This document shows, one piece after another, positions 25,582-33,714 of a stretch of 34,884 nucleotides of DNA. The notes below the pieces were generated by a model. It was not told the DNA's origin, made no database searches, and saw only the letters and a list, made by a program, of their open reading frames with translations. Source of the DNA: Thermoproteota archaeon (GTDB lineage Archaea; Thermoproteota; Methanomethylicia; Methanomethylicales; Methanomethylicaceae); NCBI GenBank assembly GCA_029887795.1, contig JARXPE010000013.1, positions 1 to 34,884 on the forward strand, written 5' to 3'. Every line of letters starts with the position of its first letter. The stretch's first letter is position 1. The position numbers and the translations under genes are program-made.

Positions 25582-28020
25582 TTAAAGTATCAATTCCACT
25601 TTTGGATCTCCTTCGACATACTCGATCTCATCAATATGTAGAACTTCTTTTATCAGCCAGTCGTTTCTCTTGCAGACATCTATAACTTCCCTAGAGTTAC
25701 TTACCTTCGCCCCCTTCACTTTTGCCGATAGTGCCAGCTTATTCTCAACTTTTTTAGTTCTCAAATCCGCTATCACCTTAATTAGAGATCCGCCGTCTTT
25801 ACCATCAACATCCGGAATCTCCTCTAACACTGGATATGGCGCTGCATGGATGGAGATGTATCCTTCTTTTTCTTTGAAGACCTTATGGTATATCTCTTCT
25901 GTTATGTGAGGGCATATAGGGGCAATCATTCTTAAGAAGGTCCAAATGACTTTGTATAGCGTAGCTTTGGCCCCCCCTTCACTCTTCATACTCCTTGGGG
26001 TATATAGTCTTGGCTTTACAGCTTCGATGTACTGGTCACAGAAATCGTGCCAGTAGAATTGTTGTAGGAGGTCTACTGCTATGTGGAATTGGTTATCCTC
26101 CATAGCTTCTGTGGTCTTTTCAACGACCTCTCGGAGCCTAAAAAGAATCCACCTATCCGCATCTTCTAGATCCTCCGTCCTCAATTCTTGCGCATTTTTA
26201 ATAAAACCACCAGCAAATCTAACAGACGACCACACCTTTTGAAGAAAAGCTTTACCATACTTTACTGGCTCCCACTTAAATGGAAAGTCTGATCCTAATG
26301 TGAGAGAAAGGACTGCCTGCCGTATGGCATCCGCTCCATAATTCCTGATGCCCTCTTCGGGCATTATTACATTTCCTTTGGATTTTGACATCCTGGAACC
26401 GTCTGGTCCTAGAATATGTCCATTTATCAAAACTTCTTTAAATGGCCCCTCCCCTGTAATTATTTTGCACCTTAGTACGGTATAATAAAGCCAGGTTCTG
26501 ATGATGTCATGACCCTGTTGTCTCACGTCTACAGGGTAGGTCTTTTTGAATCTATTGGTATCTTTAAAGAACCCAGTTATTATTAGTGGTGTTATGCTGG
26601 AGTCAACCCAGCAATCACAAACATCAGACGTTCCAGATATTTGAGTACTTCCACATTTTGGACATACTTCAGAAGGCGGTTCGTCTATTGTTGTGTCAAC
26701 TGGCAGATCCTCTATTCTTGGGGGTATAATGTAATTGCATGTCTTACAATACCAGAATGGAATTGGGGTCCCAAAAACTCTCTGCCTCGAGATTAGCCAA
26801 TCCCACTCTATGCTGTTAACCCAATCGACGAGTCTTTGTCTCATGAACTTTGGCGTCCACGTCATCTTAGACGCTTCCTCAAGTAGCATCTCTTTAAACT
26901 CCTTAGACCTCAAAAACCACTGTTCTTTTACCAAGAACTCTATCGGTGTCATGCAGTCCGCTCTTTCTGTATGTGTTAAGACATTATGTGTGACCTCTTC
27001 TTCCTTTGACATTAACCCTTTTTCTTTGAGATCCTTTACAATCTCCTCTCTGGCCTTTGTGACACTCATTCCTGTGTACTTTCCTGCATTTACCATCCTT
27101 CCATATTCGTCGATCGCCTTGATTATTGGAAGTCCAAAAGATTGTTGCCACTTTATGTCCTGCTCATCACCATATGTGCATACCATGACAACCCCGGTAC
27201 CAAACTTTGGATCGACTTCTTCATCCTGTAAGATCCTGACTCTTTGTTCGAAAATTGGCACCTCCACCTCTCTTCCCACGATATTCCTATACCGCTCATC
27301 GAGTGGGTGCACAAGTAAGGCGACACATGCATTTAGAAACTCCGGACGGGTAGTCGCAACCTCTACGTAATCTTCTGACCCAACAAGTCTGAACCTCACA
27401 TAATGGAGTTTCCCTCTCTTCTGAACATAACCAAGCTCTGCCTGCGCCAAGGCGGTTCCACATTTGCTACACCAATGTACTGGAAACTCCTTTCTGTACA
27501 CAAGTCCCTTCTGATACATTATTAGAAGTGATTGCTGTACAGCCTTCCAATATTCTTTATCCATTGTTCTATACTCGAACTGCTCCCAGTCTGGTCTGTA
27601 GCCGAGCTTGATCATAGTCTCCTTCATGCTCTTTATCATATTGTTCGTCCATTCAATGCACTTTTTGCGGAAGAGTTCCCTGTTTTCTCTCGGCACCTTC
27701 CACTTATACTGAACTTTCAGCTCTGTAGGAAGTCCTTGGCAATCCCAGCCTTGAGGGAGTAACACATCAAATCCTCTCATCCTCTTGTACCTTGCCAAAG
27801 TATCGTTCAAAATGTTCCAGTAAGCGTGTCCCATGTGAAGCTCTCCAGAGGTGAAAGGTGGAGGGGTGTCTATTACAAATGTGGGTCTTCCATCATTTTT
27901 GAATTTGTAAACTGGATAGTATTCCTCACTGAGCCAAATTCTCTGCCATTTCTCTTCGACTACCTGTGGCGAATAAGTTTTTTCCATTTCCTTTTGAGGA
28001 TCCAAGACTTTCCCCTCCAT
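25582..28020 (-). CDS. valS: Valyl-tRNA synthetase
   Basis: A class I synthetase of 812 residues that charges tRNA-Val and edits mis-activated threonine. Signatures: PPPFTSGELHMGHAYWNILN (HIGH motif as HMGH, residues 62-65) and RMSKSKGN (KMSKS motif, residues 543-550). Between them is the editing domain (VEVATTRPEFLNACVALLVH). Two zinc ribbons are formed by CSKCG, and by CKTC with CPKCG; DVCDCWVDSSITP is the archaeal ValS catalytic segment. The anticodon-binding domain reads DDADRW-like EDADRWILFRLREVV. It is short at the C-terminus and lacks the bacterial coiled-coil arm. The start may be TTG 28005, because GGAGGGG lies at 28018-28012; ATG 28020 is kept as the first codon. A TATA box is at about 28056-28063. 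Confidence 0.96.
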   Translation of the reverse strand: MEGKVLDPQKEMEKTYSPQVVEEKWQRIWLSEEYYPVYKFKNDGRPTFVIDTPPPFTSGELHMGHAYWNILNDTLARYKRMRGFDVLLPQGWDCQGLPTELKVQYKWKVPRENRELFRKKCIEWTNNMIKSMKETMIKLGYRPDWEQFEYRTMDKEYWKAVQQSLLIMYQKGLVYRKEFPVHWCSKCGTALAQAELGYVQKRGKLHYVRFRLVGSEDYVEVATTRPEFLNACVALLVHPLDERYRNIVGREVEVPIFEQRVRILQDEEVDPKFGTGVVMVCTYGDEQDIKWQQSFGLPIIKAIDEYGRMVNAGKYTGMSVTKAREEIVKDLKEKGLMSKEEEVTHNVLTHTERADCMTPIEFLVKEQWFLRSKEFKEMLLEEASKMTWTPKFMRQRLVDWVNSIEWDWLISRQRVFGTPIPFWYCKTCNYIIPPRIEDLPVDTTIDEPPSEVCPKCGSTQISGTSDVCDCWVDSSITPLIITGFFKDTNRFKKTYPVDVRQQGHDIIRTWLYYTVLRCKIITGEGPFKEVLINGHILGPDGSRMSKSKGNVIMPEEGIRNYGADAIRQAVLSLTLGSDFPFKWEPVKYGKAFLQKVWSSVRFAGGFIKNAQELRTEDLEDADRWILFRLREVVEKTTEAMEDNQFHIAVDLLQQFYWHDFCDQYIEAVKPRLYTPRSMKSEGGAKATLYKVIWTFLRMIAPICPHITEEIYHKVFKEKEGYISIHAAPYPVLEEIPDVDGKDGGSLIKVIADLRTKKVENKLALSAKVKGAKVSNSREVIDVCKRNDWLIKEVLHIDEIEYVEGDPKVELIL

Positions 28021-28111
28021 AATATTTGAAAAGTGTCAAATTAACCCCTTATAAAGAATTGCCCTATTCTCCAAGCATACGCCCTATAAAACTTAATTTG
28101 TTATAGCTATC

Positions 28112-28513
28112 TCACTGGTTTCTTCGCTCGACCTTCTCTGCGGCTCTCTTATCAATGGCCTTTATAGCTCTGAGTGCGAAGTCTGCCTCCATTCTGTCTA
28201 TATGTTCTTCGAAGTTTCTTACACCTACAACCTCGTATTCCTTTAAAACCTCTTTGATCGGCTTCCCTCTCCTCTGTTCGACCTCTCTTATCTTCGCCAA
28301 AAAGTAACTTTTAACAAAGCCCCCCATTTCCTGAACACATTCTGGTGGCTCGAGATCAAGTTCTTTGCAAATCTCAACGAGTGCTAGACAGACCTCTGGA
28401 TCTCTATCCGCAGGGCATTTATTTTCACAATGCGCCCTCGCATAACTTATTATTCTGATTAGGTCTTTTTCACTTATGTTCAACCAAATACGCTCCTTTT
28501 TTGGCCTCCGCAC
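28112..28513 (-). CDS. Hypothetical protein with cysteine cluster
   Basis: A 133-residue soluble, mainly helical protein that I do not recognise. Five cysteines fall in the first half (CENKCPADRDPEVC, then CKEL and PPECV), which could bind a metal. The rest is charged (REVEQRRGKPIKEVLKEYEV), ending in a basic tail. GTG 28513 is the longest start. TTG 28483, after AAGGAG, is an alternative. It lies about 90 bases before valS on the same strand, but valS has its own TATA box. The codon use and residue mix look coding; no relative is known to me. Confidence 0.6.
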   Translation of the reverse strand: MRRPKKERIWLNISEKDLIRIISYARAHCENKCPADRDPEVCLALVEICKELDLEPPECVQEMGGFVKSYFLAKIREVEQRRGKPIKEVLKEYEVVGVRNFEEHIDRMEADFALRAIKAIDKRAAEKVERRNQ

Positions 28514-28593
28514 AGTTTTTTCTACATCGCCCTAGGCTCTGCGAACTCGGCAAATTCATCATTGGCCAAATATCTCTACTACAAGGATAGAGA

Positions 28594-28603
28594 TAAATTT
28601 TAT
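28594..28603 (+). promoter_or_regulatory. TATA box before the mini-ORF and SPOUT gene
   Basis: TAAATTTTAT is centred near 28599. The expected transcript start is about 28624, 15 bases before the mini-ORF. Confidence 0.5.
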
Positions 28604-28638
28604 AGTCCCTGTTAGAAATTACCGATCGGGTGGCACAT

Positions 28639-28707
28639 ATGGGTGGCAGACAAAGGACTACACTACTAAATCCCGTGAGTAAAGAAGAGAAGAAGAAACA
28701 AGAGTAG
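28639..28707 (+). CDS. 22-residue basic mini-ORF
   Basis: ATG 28639 follows GGGTGG (28628-28633) at ideal spacing and encodes MGGRQRTTLLNPVSKEEKKK plus two more residues before TAG 28705-28707. A TATA box stands the right distance upstream. The SPOUT gene begins eight bases later. The beginning recalls the basic N-terminal tail of some archaeal S25e proteins, but the globular part is missing. It may be a leader peptide, a gene remnant or a true small protein. Confidence 0.4.
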   Translation: MGGRQRTTLLNPVSKEEKKKQE

Positions 28708-28715
28708 ATTCAATC

Positions 28716-29549
28716 ATGGCTCCAAGGAGGCCCCACACACTTACAATTTGCTTACCCTCCTCGATCCTTTCCTTAGCACAAACGCTAATTGAAAAAACCA
28801 TAATAGTTGGCCAAATAGCTAGGGCTGCCTCTATATATCGAGTTGATGATATTGTAATTTATCTCGACAAACCATCATCAAGAGACGACGCAATATTAAT
28901 GAAAGACCTGTTAATATACGCCGAAACTCCCCAATATCTAAGGCGTTACATATTTCCTCTCTCCAAGAACCTAAAATATGCTGCACTAGTCCCTCCCCTC
29001 CGCACCCCGCATCACCCCCTTTCTGGGGCGAACTCCAAATTCAGAGAGGGTTTTGTCCTAAAAAGCAACGGAAAAGAATCAATTGTAGATGTTGGACTCA
29101 AAGAACCCGTGAAATGTCCACAAAGGTTGCCCATGAATAGGCGTATCTCGATGAAGTTTGTGGATGGCACTTGGCTCCCAACCAACCGAGAAGAGATCCA
29201 ATATTATTGGGGCTACAAAACTCAAATGGACCTTAAAGGTCTAGGACACCACTTAACTAACAGCAACTATGACTATATTATAGCCACTTCACGTCTTGGG
29301 GCTCCAGTAAGCTCTGTTGCCAAAGAGTTAAAAAATGCAATCCGCACCAGCCAAAGCATCGTAATACTATTTGGCGCCCCTGATGAGGGCCTTCACGAGA
29401 TACTCCGTAAGTCTGGTCTAGATGTGGAACAAGTCTGTGATATGGTGGTGAACATGGTTCCAAATCAAGGAACTGAAACTGTGAGAACTGAAGAGGCATT
29501 GCTAATTTCCCTTGCTGTCTTCACATTCATAGAACATATGGATTTATAA
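28716..29549 (+). CDS. SPOUT-family RNA methyltransferase (COG2106 type)
   Basis: A 277-residue protein of the archaeal/eukaryotic family that includes human SPOUT1 (C9orf114). Seen: ICLPSSILSLAQTLIEKTII near the N-terminus, an inserted OB-like barrel (about residues 90-170), and the trefoil-knot SAM site in the C-terminal part (VILFGAPDEGLHEILRK, then VVNMVPNQGTETVRTEEALL). It would methylate an RNA, probably rRNA; the site is unknown. Its place directly before rpl3 is shared by many archaea. ATG 28716 has no strong binding site, so translation may be coupled to the mini-ORF just upstream. Confidence 0.88.
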   Translation: MAPRRPHTLTICLPSSILSLAQTLIEKTIIVGQIARAASIYRVDDIVIYLDKPSSRDDAILMKDLLIYAETPQYLRRYIFPLSKNLKYAALVPPLRTPHHPLSGANSKFREGFVLKSNGKESIVDVGLKEPVKCPQRLPMNRRISMKFVDGTWLPTNREEIQYYWGYKTQMDLKGLGHHLTNSNYDYIIATSRLGAPVSSVAKELKNAIRTSQSIVILFGAPDEGLHEILRKSGLDVEQVCDMVVNMVPNQGTETVRTEEALLISLAVFTFIEHMDL

Positions 29550-29594
29550 CAAAGTTCGTAAATGCTTTTTTAACAAAGGATCTCCGACGGATAG

Positions 29595-29606
29595 AAATAT
29601 ATTTTA
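29595..29606 (+). promoter_or_regulatory. TATA box of the rpl3 operon
   Basis: AAATATATTTTA is centred about 45 bases before ATG 29645. GGGGAG at 29633-29638 is the ribosome binding site. It gives the ribosomal cluster its own promoter, separate from the SPOUT gene. Confidence 0.6.
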
Positions 29607-29644
29607 GTTATGCTGCTAATCACAAGCCAAAAGGGGAGATAACT

Positions 29645-30655
29645 ATGGGACATAAAAGCAAGAGTGCGCCTAGAAGGGGCTCGCTGATGTACTATCCTAG
29701 AGTACGAGCTAGGCGCATTACTGGAAGGATCAGGACTTGGCCACACTTGGGCGGACCCCCTCGCCTCTTGGGTTTTGCTGGTTATAAGGTAGGTACCACC
29801 CATCTTATCATGGTTGAGAACCGGGCTAAGAGCCCACTATTTGGAAGAGAAGTAGTTAAGGAAGTAACTGTAGTGGAAGTTCCTCCCCTCTTCATTTATG
29901 GATTTAGGGCATATACAAAAACTCCAAAGGGTCTAAAAACTCTTGGAGAAGTTATTCGTACTCCATTACCAAAATTCGCTGACCGAATACTGACTCTCCC
30001 TAAGAAGAGCGACTTCTCAAAGATCCAGACATTTATAGAAAATAACCTTGACAAAGTTTCTGAGTTACGCGTATTGGCACTAACTCAGCCGCAAAAAAGT
30101 GGTCTCGGTAAGAAGACCCCTGAAGTTTTGGAGATTAAAGTTGGAGGCGACGATGTTAAAGCGGTTTACAATTACATAAAGGAGATCCTTGGAAAAGAGC
30201 TCAGGGCAAAGGACTTCTTTGCAGAGGGTCAGTTTGTAGATGCCATATCTGTGACAAAGGGGAAGGGATTTGCAGGTGCTGTGAAGAGGTTTGGCGTTAA
30301 GATCCAACCGAATTGGCACAAACATAGGAAGGGCAAACGAGTTGTTGGAGCAATAAGCCCATCCAGACCCCATATGATGTTCACCATCCCACGCCCTGGC
30401 AAAATGGGCTTCCATCAGCGAACAGAATACAACAAGTTGATCCTCAAGGTTGGCGAGAACCCCTCCGAGGTCAACATAGCTGGAGGCTTCTTACATTACG
30501 GCGTAGTGAAAAGCGATTATATACTTGTCAGCGGAACACTTCCGGGTCCATCCAAAAGGTTGGTGAGGTTCAGATATCCTGTTAGGGCAAAAATCCCGAA
30601 GTTAGAGCCTCCCAAAATTTTGAGCGTTAGTCTTGCCTCAAAACAGGGGGTGTAA
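29645..30655 (+). CDS. rpl3: Ribosomal protein uL3
   Basis: A 336-residue large-subunit protein reaching the peptidyl-transferase centre. Archaeal/eukaryal features: MGHKSKSAPRRGSLMYYPRV, LLGFAGYKVGTTHLIMVEN, then DAISVTKGKGFAGAVKRFGV and the W-finger region KIQPNWHKHRKGKRVVGAIS. It ends with GRMGFH-like GKMGFHQRTEYNKLILKVGE. First gene of the shortened S10 cluster; rpl4 follows after three bases. Confidence 0.97.
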   Translation: MGHKSKSAPRRGSLMYYPRVRARRITGRIRTWPHLGGPPRLLGFAGYKVGTTHLIMVENRAKSPLFGREVVKEVTVVEVPPLFIYGFRAYTKTPKGLKTLGEVIRTPLPKFADRILTLPKKSDFSKIQTFIENNLDKVSELRVLALTQPQKSGLGKKTPEVLEIKVGGDDVKAVYNYIKEILGKELRAKDFFAEGQFVDAISVTKGKGFAGAVKRFGVKIQPNWHKHRKGKRVVGAISPSRPHMMFTIPRPGKMGFHQRTEYNKLILKVGENPSEVNIAGGFLHYGVVKSDYILVSGTLPGPSKRLVRFRYPVRAKIPKLEPPKILSVSLASKQGV

Positions 30656-30658
30656 AAA

Positions 30659-31450
30659 TTGGAAAGCGAAGTAATTGAAAAGCGCTCCGTTCCAATATAT
30701 TCCCTAGATGGGAGGATTAAGGGCGATGTGGAGTTACCTAAGGTATTTTTCGAAGAAGTCAGACCAGACTTAATAAGGCGCGCGTTCATCTCTTCCTTCA
30801 CAGCAAAGATCCAACCCAAAGGGCGAGACCCGATGGCTGGGAAGAGAACGAGCGCGGAGAGCTTAGGCGTAGGTCTTGACCTTGCAAGAGTTCCACGAGT
30901 GAAGGGTGGTGGACCTGCTGCCTTTGTACCAAATGTAGTCGGTGGCAGATTGGCATTTCCTCCAAGACCAGAAAAGATCTTTCACGAGCGAATAAATGAC
31001 AAAGAACGTACACTAGCTCTAAAGTCTGCTATAGCAGCCACAGGCATCAAGGATCTTGTGATGAGCAGAGGACATGTAATTAAAGAAGACATTAGCCTCC
31101 CGATTGTAGTCTCAGACGACATAAAGAAATTAAAGAAAGCCTCCGAGTTCAGGGAGTTCCTCCAGAAGATCAATCTTTGGGAGGACGTCCTCAGAGCGAA
31201 ATGCGGAATAAAAGAGCGCCCAGGTAAAGGAAAATATAGAGGCAGGCGATGGGTCAAGCCTAAGACAATCCTGTTGATCACCGACGAGCTTAACCCTCCG
31301 GTAAGGCTGGCTGCCCGAAACTTCTCTGGTCTGGATTTTGCTGAGGTGACTTCCTTAAACATAGAGCGATTGGCCCCAGGAGGACACCCTGGACGATTAA
31401 CGATATGGACCGAGTCAGCTCTGAAGAAACTTGAGGAGATATTTGCATAA
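30659..31450 (+). CDS. rpl4: Ribosomal protein uL4
   Basis: A 263-residue large-subunit protein lining the exit tunnel. Visible: PIYSLDGRIKGDVELPKVFF, then VRPDLIRRAFISSFTAKIQP and the tunnel loop GKRTSAESLGVGLDLARVPR, followed by GGRLAFPPRPEK. The archaeal C-terminus SLNIERLAPGGHPGRLTIWT is present. Start TTG 30659, six bases after GGGGGTG at 30646-30652. Its stop codon overlaps the upstream-most start of rpl23. Confidence 0.97.
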   Translation: MESEVIEKRSVPIYSLDGRIKGDVELPKVFFEEVRPDLIRRAFISSFTAKIQPKGRDPMAGKRTSAESLGVGLDLARVPRVKGGGPAAFVPNVVGGRLAFPPRPEKIFHERINDKERTLALKSAIAATGIKDLVMSRGHVIKEDISLPIVVSDDIKKLKKASEFREFLQKINLWEDVLRAKCGIKERPGKGKYRGRRWVKPKTILLITDELNPPVRLAARNFSGLDFAEVTSLNIERLAPGGHPGRLTIWTESALKKLEEIFA

Positions 31451-31461
31451 TGGTGATCGTC

Positions 31462-31722
31462 ATGGAACCAACCGAAATTATAATAAGGCCTGTGTCCTCT
31501 GAGTCCGCTCTCGATCGTCTAGAAAGAGAGAACAAACTTACGTTCATAGTCAGTGGTAAGGCAAACAAAAAGACCATTAAAGAGGCCTTTGAGAAGCTTT
31601 ATGGAGTTAAAGTAAAATCCATAAACACCTGCATTACCACCTCAGGTGAAAAGAAAGCAATAATTAGACTGGAAAAGGAATATAGCGCGTCGGAACTCGC
31701 CACAAAGATAGGCTTGCTTTAG
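31462..31722 (+). CDS. rpl23: Ribosomal protein uL23
   Basis: An 86-residue protein at the exit tunnel and the docking site for signal recognition particle. Typical: IIIRPVSSESALDRLERENK, then LTFIVSGKANKKTIKEAFEK, LYGVKVKSINTC and the C-terminal KKAIIRLEKEYSASELATKI. ATG 31462 follows GGTGAT (31452-31457) and gives the usual N-terminus; ATG 31450, overlapping rpl4, would make that binding site part of the gene. Confidence 0.95.
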   Translation: MEPTEIIIRPVSSESALDRLERENKLTFIVSGKANKKTIKEAFEKLYGVKVKSINTCITTSGEKKAIIRLEKEYSASELATKIGLL

Positions 31723-31732
31723 GTGATTAAAA

Positions 31733-32455
31733 ATGGGTAAGCGGCTTTTGGTTCAAAGAAGAGGGCGTGGGGGGTCTGTATTCAGATCTCCCTCGTGGAA
31801 GCGTGTAGGGGACGTGAGATATCATCCCATATTGGAAGAGGAATTAAACTCTTCAGTAGAATTCTTGGTCAAAGACATAGTCCATGACCCTGGAAGAGGC
31901 GCTCCCGTAGCAATTGTTACAAACAATAAAGGGTTAAAAACACTAATGGTGGCTCCTGAAGGTCTCTTCGTAGGTCAAAAGATTTATTTTGGCGCTCAGG
32001 CTCCAGCCAACGTTGGCAACGTACTTCCTCTTAAGAACATACCTGAAGGCACATTAGTTTGTAATATAGAAGCTCTACCAGGTGATGGGGGAAGATATGT
32101 CAGGTCCGCAGGGAGCTACGCGACTGTTGTATCACACTCAGGCGATTCAGTGATAGTGCAATTTCCATCAGGCATGGTAAAATCTTTCAGCGGATCATGC
32201 AGGGCTACTGTCGGTCTTGTTGCAGCTGGAGGTATTGTGGAGAAGCCTCTATTAAAGGCCGGAGCCAATTACCACAAATATAAAGCAAAGTCGGTGAAAT
32301 ATCCACGTGTTCGTGGTAAGGCCATGAGTCCCTACGCTCACCCACACGGTGGTGGAAGCCATCCCAAGGGAGGCAGACCTGTTAGTAGGACGGCCCCGCC
32401 TGGTCAGAAGGTTGGAATGATCGCTCCTAAGAGAACAGGAAGGAGGAAAAAGTAA
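31733..32455 (+). CDS. rpl2: Ribosomal protein uL2
   Basis: A 240-residue large-subunit protein needed for peptidyl-transferase activity and subunit joining. Archaeal features: MGKRLLVQRRGRGGSVFRSP at the N-terminus, VGNVLPLKNIPEGTLVCNIE, then YATVVSHSGDSVIVQFPSGM and the C-terminal RGKAMSPYAHPHGGGSHPKG, which holds the conserved histidine next to the catalytic centre. ATG 31733 follows GGTGAT overlapping the rpl23 stop. Confidence 0.97.
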   Translation: MGKRLLVQRRGRGGSVFRSPSWKRVGDVRYHPILEEELNSSVEFLVKDIVHDPGRGAPVAIVTNNKGLKTLMVAPEGLFVGQKIYFGAQAPANVGNVLPLKNIPEGTLVCNIEALPGDGGRYVRSAGSYATVVSHSGDSVIVQFPSGMVKSFSGSCRATVGLVAAGGIVEKPLLKAGANYHKYKAKSVKYPRVRGKAMSPYAHPHGGGSHPKGGRPVSRTAPPGQKVGMIAPKRTGRRKK

Positions 32456-32470
32456 TAAAGGGGTGAATTT

Positions 32471-32875
32471 ATGTCCAAAGAATTTACTTACAGGGGATAT
32501 ACAATATCACAACTTGCTAACATGCCAATGGATGAGTTCATCAAGCTGCTTCCAAGTAGGCAGCGGAGGTCTTTAATGAGAGGGCTTAACCCCGAGCAGA
32601 GAACTCTTTTCGAAAAGATACGCAAAGCAAAGCTCTTGGCTGCTAAGGGTAAGAAAGTCGTTATCAGAACTCACTGTCGGGATATGATTATCCTCCCAGA
32701 GATGGTCGGTCTTACAATATCGGTACATAACGGTAAGGAGTTCGTTCCTGTTGAAATCCTCCCAGAGATGGTCGGTCGCTACCTCGGCGAATTCGCAATA
32801 ACCACTGCAAAGGTAACACACGGTGCCCCTGGTCTAAAGGCTACTCGAAGCTCAATGTTCGTACCTCTTAAATAG
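32471..32875 (+). CDS. rps19: Ribosomal protein uS19
   Basis: A 134-residue small-subunit head protein with an archaeal N-terminal extension ([20 protein letters not shown]). Core: [20 protein letters not shown], then [20 protein letters not shown] and [20 protein letters not shown]. The sequence for ILPEMVG occurs twice with an exact 21-base repeat (32690-32710 and 32756-32776). GGGGTGAA precedes ATG 32471. It is the last gene of the cluster here; rpl22 and rps3 do not follow. Confidence 0.97.
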   Translation: MSKEFTYRGYTISQLANMPMDEFIKLLPSRQRRSLMRGLNPEQRTLFEKIRKAKLLAAKGKKVVIRTHCRDMIILPEMVGLTISVHNGKEFVPVEILPEMVGRYLGEFAITTAKVTHGAPGLKATRSSMFVPLK

Positions 32876-32877
32876 AA

Positions 32878-32922
32878 TCATCTTTTTATTTTTTCTTAAA
32901 AAATTCCCTTTTTAACAAAAAA
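32878..32922 (+). terminator. T-rich terminator after rps19
   Basis: Runs TTTTTATTTTTTCTT and CCCTTTTT directly after the rps19 stop mark the end of the ribosomal operon. The rest of 32876-33123 holds the repeat and promoter of the next unit. Confidence 0.5.
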
Positions 32923-33010
32923 GATCGCCCTATAGTAGCACAAATTAATATCTATTTAAAATACTATGAAGCTCATTTGGTCTATTTTGACTTTATTCTT
33001 CTGACCTTTT

Positions 33011-33088
33011 TGCAAGAATTCAATTTCTTACTCGAAATTATAACAATCCGGTTTCTTTTTCTGCAAGAGTTCAATTCCCTTACTCTTA
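33011..33088. repeat. Degenerate direct repeat, likely operator/tandem promoter
   Basis: Two copies of about 26 bases, at 33011-33036 and 33062-33088, share TGCAAGA(A/G)TTCAATT and TTACTC. Each is followed by an AT-rich TATA-like run (AAATTATAA and TTAAATAA). The second copy ends at the probable TATA box of the gene starting at 33124. It may bind a regulator or reflect a duplicated promoter. Confidence 0.55.
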
Positions 33089-33093
33089 AATAA
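33084..33093 (+). promoter_or_regulatory. TATA-like box of the exported protein/NapH unit
   Basis: CTCTTAAATA, within the second repeat copy, has its centre about 36 bases before ATG 33124. The predicted transcript start is near 33113, leaving a leader of about ten bases with no Shine-Dalgarno site. Confidence 0.5.
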
Positions 33094-33123
33094 GCACAAT
33101 TTACAACTTTCCCTCGATTCACT

Positions 33124-33714
33124 ATGCGAAGTCGAACTTTGATAATTTTGGCATTCATAATTATGTTCTGCATTACTATCTATTCCGGCGTATATGCTAA
33201 CTCACTTTCCAAAGCGGAGATCGTCCACTTCTGGGTAGCTGTGCCTGCAGGTAATGTGACTGAACCAATAACCCTGCGTGGCGCTGGTCCGCCAATTAAT
33301 ATGGCGCCCATCATAATCGACTTAGATGCAAGGGGTTTACCTAAGAACTTGCTCAACCCAAATATTGAAGCCATCTCCACTCACTGGATCTACAATTTGG
33401 ATAAAAGACCACACAAGCTCGGTCTTGATCTTCTCAATGTAACTTTCCCGGTGGAATGGGAGGTAAGTGCAGACTGGCCCTACGATCCAGCTACCCACAC
33501 CTTCACTAAACCCTTGCCCCCTGGTCAGAGAATTCCTAATCTGTCCATAGATTGGATATTCAAAATCCCCGCTTATTATATGGACGAACAAGTGATCTAC
33601 GATGGTGGTCTGCTTGTCTTTGACGCAGATTCTGGTCAACCCCTGACCTTCATCCCCATAAAATTCGTTAGAGGAGAAATCTCTTCTGTAGGAGGTACGG
33701 GAAGTTGTCATTAG
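33124..33714 (+). CDS. Exported protein of unknown function
   Basis: A 196-residue protein with an N-terminal hydrophobic segment (residues 4-25, ending near VYANS) that should export or anchor it. The rest looks like beta-sheet: IVHFWVAVPAGNVTEPITLR, STHWIYNLDKRPHKLGLDLL and VTFPVEWEVSADWPYDPATH. It could be a beta-sandwich, but no cofactor-binding motif stands out. It ends in Cys-His. I do not recognise the family. The next gene starts inside its last codons, so the two are translated together. That suggests an outer or periplasm-like partner for the membrane iron-sulfur protein. Confidence 0.75.
   Translation: MRSRTLIILAFIIMFCITIYSGVYANSLSKAEIVHFWVAVPAGNVTEPITLRGAGPPINMAPIIIDLDARGLPKNLLNPNIEAISTHWIYNLDKRPHKLGLDLLNVTFPVEWEVSADWPYDPATHTFTKPLPPGQRIPNLSIDWIFKIPAYYMDEQVIYDGGLLVFDADSGQPLTFIPIKFVRGEISSVGGTGSCH

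Noticed and set aside
26735-27370. 211-codon open frame on the plus strand
   Set aside because: Antisense to valS, whose motifs are unmistakable; the translation has no family features.
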